Below, one piece after another: positions 7,581 through 15,595 of a DNA stretch of 20,847 nt. The position numbers and the translations under genes were made by a program. The stretch covers positions 1 through 20,847 of the forward strand of contig JAWKQN010000032.1 in NCBI GenBank assembly GCA_041390125.1. Direction: 5' to 3'. The DNA comes from Gemmatimonadota bacterium (lineage in GTDB: Bacteria > Gemmatimonadota > Gemmatimonadetes > Longimicrobiales > Gaopeijiaceae). Numbering within the stretch: the stretch's first letter is position 1; the number at the start of each line of letters is the position of its first letter. The notes under the pieces were generated by a model that did no database searches, had not been told where the DNA came from, and was given only the letters and a program-made list of their open reading frames with translations.

Positions 7581-8171
7581 ATGGCCGCTTCGTCTCCCCC
7601 GCCCGAAGAGATCACGCGCCTCCTGGAGTCCGCCTCATCGGGCGACGGTGAGGCGTTCGACCGCGTCTTCCGCGTCGTCTACGACGAGTTGCGGGGCCTC
7701 GCCCGTCTCGTGCGTCGAGGTCGCGCCTCCGAGACCCTCAACACCACGGCGCTCGTCCACGAGGCCTATCTGCGGCTCCTGCCGTCGCAGGGGCTCGCCT
7801 GGCAGGGCCGATCCCACTTCATGGGCGTGGCCGCCCGTGCCATGCGCCAGGTGCTGGTGCGTGCAGCCGAACGGCGCAGCGCCATCAAGCGCGGCGGTGG
7901 CGACGAACCGGTCTCGCTGGTCGAGTCGCAGCATCAGCGCCTCGGAGGCGACGTGGGTCAGGTGGAGCCGGAGCGCATCCTCGTGCTGGATGCGGCCCTC
8001 TCCCGCCTGGAGGCGCTGAGCCCTCGTCAGGCACGGGTGGTCGAATGCCGCTTCTTCGCCGGTCTCAGCGTGGAGGAGACGGCACAGGCCCTGTCCGTCT
8101 CCGAACCGACGGTCAAGCGGGACTGGAGCGCAGCGCGTGCCTGGTTGGCACGGGAGATGGCGCATGGCTGA
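7581..8171 (+). CDS. ECF-type RNA polymerase sigma factor (TIGR02999-like)
   Basis: A 196-aa sigma-70-family factor of the extracytoplasmic-function type, with only regions 2 and 4. Region 2 (about 20-100) includes AFDRVFRVVYDELRGLA and the signature TLNTTALVHEAYLRL. Region 4 (about 135-190) includes LSPRQARVVECRFFAGLSVEETAQAL and the recognition helix SEPTVKRDWSAARAWL. This is the PF07638/TIGR02999 type often paired with Ser/Thr kinases rather than classical anti-sigma factors. The kinase gene begins 68 bp downstream on the same strand and no anti-sigma gene is present, so phosphorylation by the kinase is the simplest model. A weak GGTGG lies just before the ATG. Confidence 0.92.
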   Translation: MAASSPPPEEITRLLESASSGDGEAFDRVFRVVYDELRGLARLVRRGRASETLNTTALVHEAYLRLLPSQGLAWQGRSHFMGVAARAMRQVLVRAAERRSAIKRGGGDEPVSLVESQHQRLGGDVGQVEPERILVLDAALSRLEALSPRQARVVECRFFAGLSVEETAQALSVSEPTVKRDWSAARAWLAREMAHG

Positions 8172-8239
8172 TCCGCACCCGGATCGGATCCGCTAGGGAA
8201 CAGGGATCCCGACGGCGTTCCACCCGAGCCCGGCCCACG

Positions 8240-10861
8240 ATGGATGCTGCCCGCTGGCAACAGATCCAGGATGTGTTCCTGGACGCGCTCGAGCTGAGTC
8301 CTGCCGAGCGTGCGCCCTTCCTGGATGGGGCGTGCGGCGCCGACGCGGAGCTCCGTCGCGAAGTGGAGAGCCTGCTCGACGCCGGAGCCACGGCCGACCC
8401 GCTGCTCGACGCCACACTGGACGATCTCGTCCTGCTCGTCGAGGAGGATCCGGCCCGGGGGCCTTCTGCTCCGGAGCGAGCCGGTCCGTACGCCGTGCTC
8501 GAGGAGCTGGGCCGCGGCGGGATGGGCATCGTGTACCGCGCCCGGCGCGCCGACGGGCAGTACGAGCGCGAGGTGGCGCTGAAGATCGTACACGTCGCCG
8601 GGGACTCTGTGGAGGTGGCACGCCGCTTCCGGCAGGAGCGGCAGATCCTGGCGTCCCTGGAGCACCCGAGCATCGCCCGTCTGTACGACGCCGGTGCCAC
8701 TGCGGATGGTCGGCCCTTCCTGGCGATGGAGCTGGTGCGCGGCGAACCGATCCATCACCACGCGGACCGACTGCGCATGTCGGTCGACGCACGCCTTCGC
8801 CTCTTCGAGCAGGTGGTGGCAGCCGTCGACTTCGCGCATCGCAAGCTCGTCATCCACCGTGACCTCAAGCCCTCCAACGTGCTCGTGAGCGAACAGGGCG
8901 AAGTCAAGCTCCTGGACTTCGGCATCGCGAAGCTGTTGGAGGCCGACTCCACCGAGACGACGCGGGACGAGCCCGTGACCCGGGCGGATCAACGACTCCT
9001 CACCCCGGAGTACGCCTCACCCGAGCAACAACGTGGCGAGCCTCTGTCCACGGCCTCCGATGTCTATTCGCTGGGGATCATGCTGCACCAGCTGCTCGTG
9101 GGTACGCGCCCGACCGGGCCCGGACTCCCCGCGCCGTCCACCGTGCAGGACACGGCGTCGGCGGCCGACGTCCGGGGGACCACCGCGGCCCGCCTGCGTC
9201 GTCAACTCAAGGGGGAGCTGGACACCATCGTGCTCAAGGCGCTCCGCCCCGAGCCCGACGCGCGCTACCCGTCCGCCGCGGCGCTCCTGGACGACCTCGT
9301 ACGGTACCGTACCGGGCTGCCCCTCTCCGCCCGTCCCCCTTCCTGGGCCTATCGAGCACGGAAGTTCGTCGGGCGCAATCGACTCGCGGTCGCCGCCGCG
9401 ACGGCGGCGACGCTGGGCCTGTTGGGCGGGCTGACCGCCGCGGTGCATCAGGCTCGGATCGCGCGTCAGGAGCGCGATCTCGCGCAGTCCGTGAGCGGGT
9501 TCCTGGTGAACCTCTTCAGCTCGGCCAATCCGCTCCAGGCGTCTCCCGAGCGGCTGGATACGCTGCGCATCAACGCCTTCCTGGCGCGAGCCGTCGACCG
9601 GCTCGACACCGACCTGGGCAGCCAGCCCGAGCTCCGGGCCCGCATGCAGCTGCTACTGGGTTCGGTGCACGAAGGCCTCGGGCTCTACGAGCCCGCGCAG
9701 AGCCTGCTCACTGCGGCACTCGAGGGCTATCGGACTCTGGAGGGGGACGACGGCGCAGAGGTGGCGGCCGCCCTTGGGGAGTTGGGGAAGGCGCTTCATT
9801 CCGCGGGGAGGTTCGGCGAGGCGGAGCAGCGGTATCGGGAAGCGCTGGAACGCACTCGGGAGCGCCTGGGCGAGCGGTCGCCGGAGCTCGCCCGGTTGCG
9901 GACGCAGTATGCCGGCCTCCTGCTGTCCCAGGACCGGCTGCCGCAGGCGGAATCCGTGCTGGTCTCCGCGTTGGACGTGCGGCGCGACCTTCTCGCGGAG
10001 CGGTCCATCCCCATGGCGAGCGACCTCAATCTCCTCGCCGCTCTCCAGTACCGACAGGGGCGCGTGGAGGAGTCGGTCGGCACGATGGTCCAGGCGCACG
10101 ACATGATGCGCGATCTGGTCGGCGCAAACCACGCCACCACCGCCGTCTTCGCGCAGAACCTCGGTCTGGTGCTGTACCGGTTGGAACGCAATGAGGAGGC
10201 GGAGCCGCTGCTGCGCGAGGCGATCACGGGCATGCGCGCGGCACTCGGTCCGGACCATCCCAACGTCGGGCCCGCCCTGAAGACACTGGCGAACGTCGTC
10301 AACGCCCTGGGTCGCTGGGACGAAGCCGATTCACTGTTCGTCGAGGCACTCGCCTTCTCCCGGAGGGTCATGGGGCCGGTCCACCCGGACGTCTCCACCA
10401 CGCTCCACGACCATGGCGGCAACCTCATGCAGCGGGGTGAGCTGGAACGCGCCCTGCCACTCCTGGAGGAGGCGGTCCGCGTCGAAGCCGACCTCGGGGA
10501 TGTCGGTGCGGGCCTCGGCATCACGATGGGCACGCTCGCCGAAGCCCGGCGCCGCACGGGGGATGCGCAGGCCGTGGCCACCTACCTCGAGGCCCTCGAG
10601 ATCCTGGAGGGCGCGTTCCCGCCCGGTCACCCGCGCATCCTGGTGGCCCGCAACGGATGGGCGCTCGCGGTCGCCGACGCGGGACGCCGGGAGGAGGCGG
10701 AGACGGTTCTGCTCGACAACTACGACGGGGCGGTGCAGATCCCGGACGGAGGGCAGGCCGCCCGCCTGACGGCGCGCGCGCTCGCCGACTTCTACGAGAG
10801 CGTGGGCGACACGGAGGAAGCGGAGCGCTGGAGCGCGCTGGCCGAGCTACCGGACGCCTGA
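8240..10861 (+). CDS. Transmembrane Ser/Thr protein kinase with C-terminal TPRs
   Basis: An 873-aa signalling protein. The start is set by the MDAARWQQIQDVF opening that is common in this family. Residues 1-75 form a helical N-domain; the kinase domain spans about 83-350, with glycine loop GRGGMG (91-96), ATP-anchoring Lys115 (VALKI), catalytic HRD at 206-208 (HRDLKPSN) and DFG at 226-228. All key residues are present, so it should be active, and TPEYASPEQ marks the end of the activation segment. One transmembrane helix (about 381-405, rich in Ala, Leu and Gly) follows. The remaining 430 residues are TPR-like helix pairs (for example GRFGEAEQRYREALE, LERNEEAEPLLREAI). With a cytosolic kinase the TPRs would be periplasmic, possibly a sensor or scaffold. 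The ECF sigma gene directly upstream is its likely partner. The stop is 52 bp from the convergent gene's stop. Confidence 0.93.
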   Translation: MDAARWQQIQDVFLDALELSPAERAPFLDGACGADAELRREVESLLDAGATADPLLDATLDDLVLLVEEDPARGPSAPERAGPYAVLEELGRGGMGIVYRARRADGQYEREVALKIVHVAGDSVEVARRFRQERQILASLEHPSIARLYDAGATADGRPFLAMELVRGEPIHHHADRLRMSVDARLRLFEQVVAAVDFAHRKLVIHRDLKPSNVLVSEQGEVKLLDFGIAKLLEADSTETTRDEPVTRADQRLLTPEYASPEQQRGEPLSTASDVYSLGIMLHQLLVGTRPTGPGLPAPSTVQDTASAADVRGTTAARLRRQLKGELDTIVLKALRPEPDARYPSAAALLDDLVRYRTGLPLSARPPSWAYRARKFVGRNRLAVAAATAATLGLLGGLTAAVHQARIARQERDLAQSVSGFLVNLFSSANPLQASPERLDTLRINAFLARAVDRLDTDLGSQPELRARMQLLLGSVHEGLGLYEPAQSLLTAALEGYRTLEGDDGAEVAAALGELGKALHSAGRFGEAEQRYREALERTRERLGERSPELARLRTQYAGLLLSQDRLPQAESVLVSALDVRRDLLAERSIPMASDLNLLAALQYRQGRVEESVGTMVQAHDMMRDLVGANHATTAVFAQNLGLVLYRLERNEEAEPLLREAITGMRAALGPDHPNVGPALKTLANVVNALGRWDEADSLFVEALAFSRRVMGPVHPDVSTTLHDHGGNLMQRGELERALPLLEEAVRVEADLGDVGAGLGITMGTLAEARRRTGDAQAVATYLEALEILEGAFPPGHPRILVARNGWALAVADAGRREEAETVLLDNYDGAVQIPDGGQAARLTARALADFYESVGDTEEAERWSALAELPDA

Positions 10862-10913
10862 TCTCGACCCGACCCGGCGACGACCCCCTTCGACCTGGCT
10901 TCGGCAGGAGCGC

Positions 10914-12191
10914 TCAGCGCGCCTCCACCACGAACCCCTGCCACGGCGTCTCCTGGACCACCCGCCCCTCCGCGTCCAGCGCCTGCACGCGCCACTCCAG
11001 GGTCTGCCCGGTGTGCGCGTCCAGGAGGAAGGGCGGTGCGGCGTACGACGCCACTCCGGCCTGGACCACCGCCGCCAGCGCCTCCTCGCCGCGCATGTCC
11101 CGCACCTCGAGGCGGTAGAGCAGTGCCGAGGCCACCGGACTCCACGCGAGCACGAGCGGCGGACCGGCCGCCACGCGTGCGTCCGCGGTGGGCGTGAGCA
11201 GGCGCAGCCGCGTGCCTGCCACCACGTGCGCACCTGCGTCCCCCACGAAGTAGCGCAGCACCGGCAGCGGGAAGCCTGCGACCGCGCCGGTGGGCAGCAC
11301 TCCCGCGCCGGCGCCGACCGCGGCCAGGTCGATGTCCCCTTCCTTGTCGTCGGAGGCTTCGATGCGCAGGAGCACCTGGTGGAGCCCGGAGATCGCCACC
11401 GGAAGCCGCCGCGGATCCGGTCCGGCGATCACGACCTCACCCGTCGGCGGCAGGAAGAGGTTGAAGCGCTCCAGCTCCGTGTAGCGCCGCTGCGTGCCGC
11501 GCAGCTCCGCGGGCAGGGTGGCCTCGGTGAGCAGGTCCTCCGCCGTCGGCGGCTCCTCGCCGGGCAGCACCACCTCCCAGCGACCCACCAGCCGCCCGGT
11601 TCCCGTGTAGGCGATCCGCGCCTCCACGGGCGGGGGCGCGTCACCGGTGCGCACCGCCAGGACGGGCTCGTCGCCCGCGAACGCGAGCTGGACGTCCAGC
11701 AGCGCCAACGGCGTGCGCGCGCCACCGGCCGTGAGACGGCAAGTCACCGCCACGTACTGGTCGGGCCCCAGGCCCGTGGGATCGACGAACCGACGGACAT
11801 AGAAGAAGCGGGAGTCCGCTCCGGCCTCCGCCGCCTGGTAGGCCCGTCGCGCCACCGACGGCGGGATGGACATCACGTCGCTGAAGCCGTCCTGGCCGCT
11901 GAGGCGGCTGCGGTCGAACCGCACCGGGAGTGCTCCGAACACGGTGGCGGGATCGCATTTCTCCCCCACGTCCGGGGAAGCCGGGATCAGCTCCCCACAC
12001 CACAGCGCCTCCACCGGCACGTAACCGTCGAGGTTGCCGAAGGTGATGAACACCGTCGTGGCGCCGGCGGCGTTGACGTTCACACCGGTCGGGAACCGCG
12101 CGATCTGCGCGTCGAGCCCACCGGCGTGCACCCCAGCGAGGAGTGCCGTGCCGAAGGCGACGCGCCGGACGAGAGCGAGGGACGCACGCAT
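10914..12191 (-). CDS. Secreted protein with FN3-like C-terminus, partner of the adjacent barrel
   Basis: A 425-aa exported protein that I do not recognise. ATG 12191 is chosen over a longer open frame because AGGAG (12204-12208) precedes it and a signal peptide follows (LALVRRVAFGTALLAGVHA, cleavage probably near LDA-Q). The mature part has three visible cysteines (LWCGEL, EKCDPA, VTCRL). Residues about 325-425 read like one fibronectin type III or Ig-like sandwich (LVLAWSPVASALLYRLEV and LEWRVQALDAEGRV). The gene begins 14 bp after the stop of the upstream barrel gene, so the two are almost certainly co-transcribed. A surface-exposed or periplasmic partner of the barrel is a reasonable guess, not a demonstrated function. 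Confidence 0.75.
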   Translation of the reverse strand: MRASLALVRRVAFGTALLAGVHAGGLDAQIARFPTGVNVNAAGATTVFITFGNLDGYVPVEALWCGELIPASPDVGEKCDPATVFGALPVRFDRSRLSGQDGFSDVMSIPPSVARRAYQAAEAGADSRFFYVRRFVDPTGLGPDQYVAVTCRLTAGGARTPLALLDVQLAFAGDEPVLAVRTGDAPPPVEARIAYTGTGRLVGRWEVVLPGEEPPTAEDLLTEATLPAELRGTQRRYTELERFNLFLPPTGEVVIAGPDPRRLPVAISGLHQVLLRIEASDDKEGDIDLAAVGAGAGVLPTGAVAGFPLPVLRYFVGDAGAHVVAGTRLRLLTPTADARVAAGPPLVLAWSPVASALLYRLEVRDMRGEEALAAVVQAGVASYAAPPFLLDAHTGQTLEWRVQALDAEGRVVQETPWQGFVVEAR

Positions 12192-12205
12192 GGGGCTCGG
12201 ATCTC

Positions 12206-14290
12206 CTAGAAGAACGTGAAGTTCAGGCCCAGGTCGAGCCACCACGCGGTGCGCCGATCTGCCTGGTCGAACGTGGCGTTGAACGTCTCCACATCGCTGC
12301 GCGTGTAGCGCAGGAAGTACTGTCCTTGCACGCGGTCGAGCCACGGCAGCACGGAGGACCACTGCGCGTCCACCTGGTTGTTGTAGCGCCGCCGGGTCCG
12401 CAGCAGGTCCTCACTCGAGGTGTCGGAGAAGCGCACGCTCACCTGGCTGCGGTCGAAGACCTGCCACTGCAGCTGGGCGCCCCACCGGGTGGTCTCGTCG
12501 GTCTCGTCCCGCTCCAGGTTCTCGGAAGTCTCCAGACCCACATCGATGGCCAGGCTCAACGTCCGCCAAGGCGCGACGCGCACCGTGCCCGTCGTGCGCG
12601 TCACCGTGAGGTCCGCGTTTTCGCGGCCCTCCTGGCGGTTGTCCTGCTCCGAGCGATTCCACTGCGCGCCGAGGCTGATCCGGGCGAAGCGCCAGTCGGC
12701 GCCCGCGGTGCGGTTGAGGCTCACCTGGTGGGGTACGTGGGAGGGGCTGAAGCCACCATCGGTGGGGACGTCGCGTCCCCGCTGGTGCGTGCGATCCTGC
12801 CGGTACTGGAGGGACGGCAGCCACGCCGTGGTCACGCCCACCACGCGCGCGAGCGGCATGCCGACCGAGAGCTGCGAGCGGTCCAGGTCGGTGGTGAGGA
12901 TGGACGGGACATCGGCCAGGTTGTTGCGCGACTCCGCCCGGTTCGCCTGTACGGTGATGCCGCCCACGTCGGCGCTCACGTCCACCTGGTCCTGCAGGCG
13001 ATCGGCTTGCGTGTAGGCACCGAGGCTGCGGTAGAGCGGATCCACCCGCTCGTGACGGTAGCCGACCGTGACACGCGCGCGCCGGGTATCGGACAGACGC
13101 AGATCCCGGAGCGCGTCCACGGAAGCCTCGAGGTACCGGGCCCCGGAGGTCTCCTCCTCCACGCCCACGAGATCGAAGCCCTGGGCCAGCGTGGGATCCT
13201 CCGGATTGTCGAACCTGCTGCGCGAGACGCCGGCGTCGAGGCGCAGCCGACGGGACAGCGCCTGGGCGGTCACCCGCAGCGCGAGTCCGCGGCTCTCCTC
13301 GGCGTCGTTGACCACACCTTGATTGAAGCCGGCCTGGGGACGGACCGATCCGTTCAATCCGGAGAGCTCCACCCGCAGCGCTCCCGGCGTCGAGAACGCC
13401 TCCAGGCCGACCGTGCCGGTGACCAGCCGATGCCCGCCGTCGTCCAGACCGATGAGCCGGTCCCAGCCCACCTCCTGGCTTCCGTTCAGCGCCGCCACGG
13501 AGAGATCCACCCGCGAGCCGGGCCGCACCGCCAACGTGGCGCCCCGGCTCGAGAAGCGATTGACGAGGTGACGCTGGTCGCCGGCCGACACGTGTCCGAC
13601 GGACAGGTCCACGGGGCCATTGGAGGCCTGCAGCAGATAGCTGGACAGATCGAGCCGCGGTGCGTCGTCCCCTCGCTGGTAGAAGCGCAGCGCCTTGTCG
13701 CGCTCGCTCGCGCCCACCAGCGCGGTCTGGGATGCCACCTTGAGGGCTCCGCGCACGTGCTCGGTGCTCAGGCGGAACTGCAGGTCCACGTTCTCGACGG
13801 CCTCGGGAGGCGCGGCCTCTTCGGGATCGAACCCTTCCGTCATCCGGCGCGCCGTGGCGGCCGTCAGCGAGAGGTCGGAACGGCCGGGCTGGAACCCGAG
13901 GGGACCGACGGTCTGGAACGGCTGCCGGTGCACCTCCCGCCAGGTGCCGGACGCGGATTCCACCACGTACACGACGAGCTCATGGGTCCCGCCGGGCAGC
14001 AGGATCAACCCACGCTCGTAGGCCATGGACCGCGCACCCGCACGGAAGAGCCCGGTCACGTCCGTCCGATCGATGAAGACGGCGATCCGCTCGGCAGGCC
14101 GCAGCAGCGGCCGACTGAACGTCAGCTCGATCGGCGCATCCCGCGCGACGGCGAGTCCGTCCGTCAACGAGCTGGTGACCTGGAGGGAGGCCCCCGCGAC
14201 CGGGGAAGGGACCTCCTGGGCCTCGATCGCGGAGACGCCGTGCGCGGCGCACACGGCCGTCGCCGCCACCATCGCTCGCAGCCGACGCAT
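12206..14290 (-). CDS. Outer-membrane beta-barrel protein of unknown function
   Basis: A 694-aa exported protein. The first 25 residues are a signal peptide (AMVAATAVCAAHGVSA, cleavage near IEA-Q). Residues about 30-125 resemble an Ig-like periplasmic domain (IELTFSRPLLRPAERIAVFID, then GGTHELVVYVVES). From about 150 on, the sequence alternates hydrophobic and polar residues, with strand-turn-strand spacing, to the end (for example VDLSVAALNGSQEVGW, RARVTVGYRHERVDPL). The last residues are LDLGLNFTFF: a terminal Phe after alternating hydrophobics is the standard BAM-recognition signal of outer-membrane barrels. No TonB box, plug domain or OmpA peptidoglycan-binding motif is visible. It is the first gene of a tight pair with the FN3-like secreted protein. 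A porin, adhesin anchor or secretion role cannot be distinguished. Confidence 0.78.
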   Translation of the reverse strand: MRRLRAMVAATAVCAAHGVSAIEAQEVPSPVAGASLQVTSSLTDGLAVARDAPIELTFSRPLLRPAERIAVFIDRTDVTGLFRAGARSMAYERGLILLPGGTHELVVYVVESASGTWREVHRQPFQTVGPLGFQPGRSDLSLTAATARRMTEGFDPEEAAPPEAVENVDLQFRLSTEHVRGALKVASQTALVGASERDKALRFYQRGDDAPRLDLSSYLLQASNGPVDLSVGHVSAGDQRHLVNRFSSRGATLAVRPGSRVDLSVAALNGSQEVGWDRLIGLDDGGHRLVTGTVGLEAFSTPGALRVELSGLNGSVRPQAGFNQGVVNDAEESRGLALRVTAQALSRRLRLDAGVSRSRFDNPEDPTLAQGFDLVGVEEETSGARYLEASVDALRDLRLSDTRRARVTVGYRHERVDPLYRSLGAYTQADRLQDQVDVSADVGGITVQANRAESRNNLADVPSILTTDLDRSQLSVGMPLARVVGVTTAWLPSLQYRQDRTHQRGRDVPTDGGFSPSHVPHQVSLNRTAGADWRFARISLGAQWNRSEQDNRQEGRENADLTVTRTTGTVRVAPWRTLSLAIDVGLETSENLERDETDETTRWGAQLQWQVFDRSQVSVRFSDTSSEDLLRTRRRYNNQVDAQWSSVLPWLDRVQGQYFLRYTRSDVETFNATFDQADRRTAWWLDLGLNFTFF

Positions 14291-14400
14291 GCCTGTCCCG
14301 GGGCTCGGGGGCGGCGGAGGAACCGCTCCCCTGCCGGGACGGGTGTCCCATCCGTCTCCCCTTAGCGGATCGGAGGCCGGGAGGGATCAGCGCACCGACC

Positions 14401-15420
14401 TCAGCGGCGCAGCCCCACCACCCTGCCCTCCAGTCCCCACGTCGGATCGGCCTCGAAGCCCAGGTGCGCGAGCGCGGTGACGGCCACGTCCACCACGTGG
14501 ACGGGACCCTCCGGCCGACCCGGCTCTACCGACGGCCCGGCCGCCAGGTAGAAGATGGTCCGCTCCTCCGGCGTGTCCCCGCCGTGCCCGCCGGTGGGCA
14601 GGCGACCGTGATCGGTGGACACCAGCACCAGCCAGTCCTCGTCGGCCCAGGTGGCGCGCTCGCGCATCGCGTCCAGCAGCCGGGCCACGTGGCGGTCGGC
14701 GAGCTCGATGGCCTCCCGGTACTCTCGGCCGATGGCCCCGGTCTCGTGGCTCACCTCGTCCGGATTGCCGAGGTACACGAACAGGGCGTCGGGATCTCCG
14801 CTGCGCAGGTGCTCGGCGGCGGCGTCCACGCTCCATTCGTCCGCCTCCGCCCAGCCAATCTCGTAGCCGTCGACGATCTGCCGCTCATCGATGCGGCTCC
14901 CGAGCGCCACGCTCCCGTCCTCGGCCAGCGCGAGCGGTGTCCAGTCCACCGCTGCGAAGGTGTTCAGCTCGGGGCGGAGCTGTTCGATGCGGTCGAGGAA
15001 GCCGGGATAGGCCTCGTAGTTCTTGCCCCCGAACTCGTTGTCGGTCACGCCGTGCTTGTCCGACCACACGCCGGTCAGCATGGACGACCAGCCGGGCCCG
15101 CTCACGGACGGGAAGCCGGTGCGCGCCGAGTCCGTGTAGGCGCCCTGCGCGATGAGGCCATCCAGGGCGGGGGTGGGCACCTCGGCGAGAACGTCGGGGC
15201 GGACGCCGTCGATGCCGATGACCAGCACCTTCGGGCGCGTGGCGGCGGGGGACGACTCCGCCCTGCCGGACCCGTCCTCCGCGGGGGGCCCGTCCGGCGG
15301 GGGTGCATCGCCGGAGCAGGCGGCCAGCAGCATCAGGATCGGAATCGCGGTCCGTCCACGGGGCGCCGCTGCGCGAAGAGATGCGGAGCAAGCGACGGAA
15401 GGGGGCGCAGCATGGGGCAT
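14401..15420 (-). CDS. Lipoprotein phosphodiesterase / alkaline phosphatase-superfamily enzyme
   Basis: A 339-aa metal-dependent phosphodiesterase or phosphatase of the NPP type (PF01663), anchored by lipid. ATG 15420 follows AGAGGAAG (15431-15424); a hydrophobic stretch ends in the lipobox LAAC with Cys35. All expected active-site elements are seen. Asp71 (IGIDGVRPD) is a metal ligand; Ser107 (FPSVSGPGW) lies where NPPs have the nucleophilic Thr. GVWSDKHGVTDN matches the family's HGxxxN segment. Further metal-ligand motifs are NPDEVSHETG (Asp and His) and STDHGRLPTGGHGG. It acts outside the cytoplasmic membrane; the phosphoester substrate is unknown. A strong hairpin lies just upstream of its ribosome site. 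Confidence 0.9.
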   Translation of the reverse strand: MPHAAPPSVACSASLRAAAPRGRTAIPILMLLAACSGDAPPPDGPPAEDGSGRAESSPAATRPKVLVIGIDGVRPDVLAEVPTPALDGLIAQGAYTDSARTGFPSVSGPGWSSMLTGVWSDKHGVTDNEFGGKNYEAYPGFLDRIEQLRPELNTFAAVDWTPLALAEDGSVALGSRIDERQIVDGYEIGWAEADEWSVDAAAEHLRSGDPDALFVYLGNPDEVSHETGAIGREYREAIELADRHVARLLDAMRERATWADEDWLVLVSTDHGRLPTGGHGGDTPEERTIFYLAAGPSVEPGRPEGPVHVVDVAVTALAHLGFEADPTWGLEGRVVGLRR

Positions 15421-15436
15421 GGGCTTCCTCTGCCGA

Positions 15437-15465
15437 TGCGGCCGGTCTCCAGCGGGCCGGCCGCA
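15437..15465 (-). promoter_or_regulatory. Strong stem-loop in the leader of the phosphodiesterase gene
   Basis: A perfect 9-bp stem (TGCGGCCGG/CCGGCCGCA) with an 11-nt loop, 5 nt upstream of the Shine-Dalgarno of the gene starting at 15420. It could be a terminator for the amidohydrolase gene (stop at 15596) or a translation-control element. There is no T-tract. Confidence 0.4.
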
Positions 15466-15595
15466 CGACAGGCTGGCGTCCACAGGGACCCCGCGCAACC
15501 GCGGCGCAGCGCCCGTTTCCGGTCCGTGACGGGGCGCCGGTCGGATACCCCCGCCCTGGATCGGTCGCGGGCGAGGTCCGCGCGAGAGCTCGACC

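Noticed and set aside
10862..10913. Bidirectional terminator in the gap between the convergent kinase and FN3-like genes
   Set aside because: Only a 4-bp stem with a UUCG-like loop is visible and there is no T-run on either strand; not enough to annotate.
12143..14365. 740-codon plus-strand open frame
   Set aside because: It lies opposite the beta-barrel gene, which has a signal peptide, barrel periodicity and a terminal Phe. The plus-strand translation is His/Arg-rich and without domains.
14291..14400. Riboswitch or structured leader ahead of the barrel gene
   Set aside because: Only a 5-bp GGGAC/GTCCC hairpin is seen. No conserved riboswitch core could be matched by eye.
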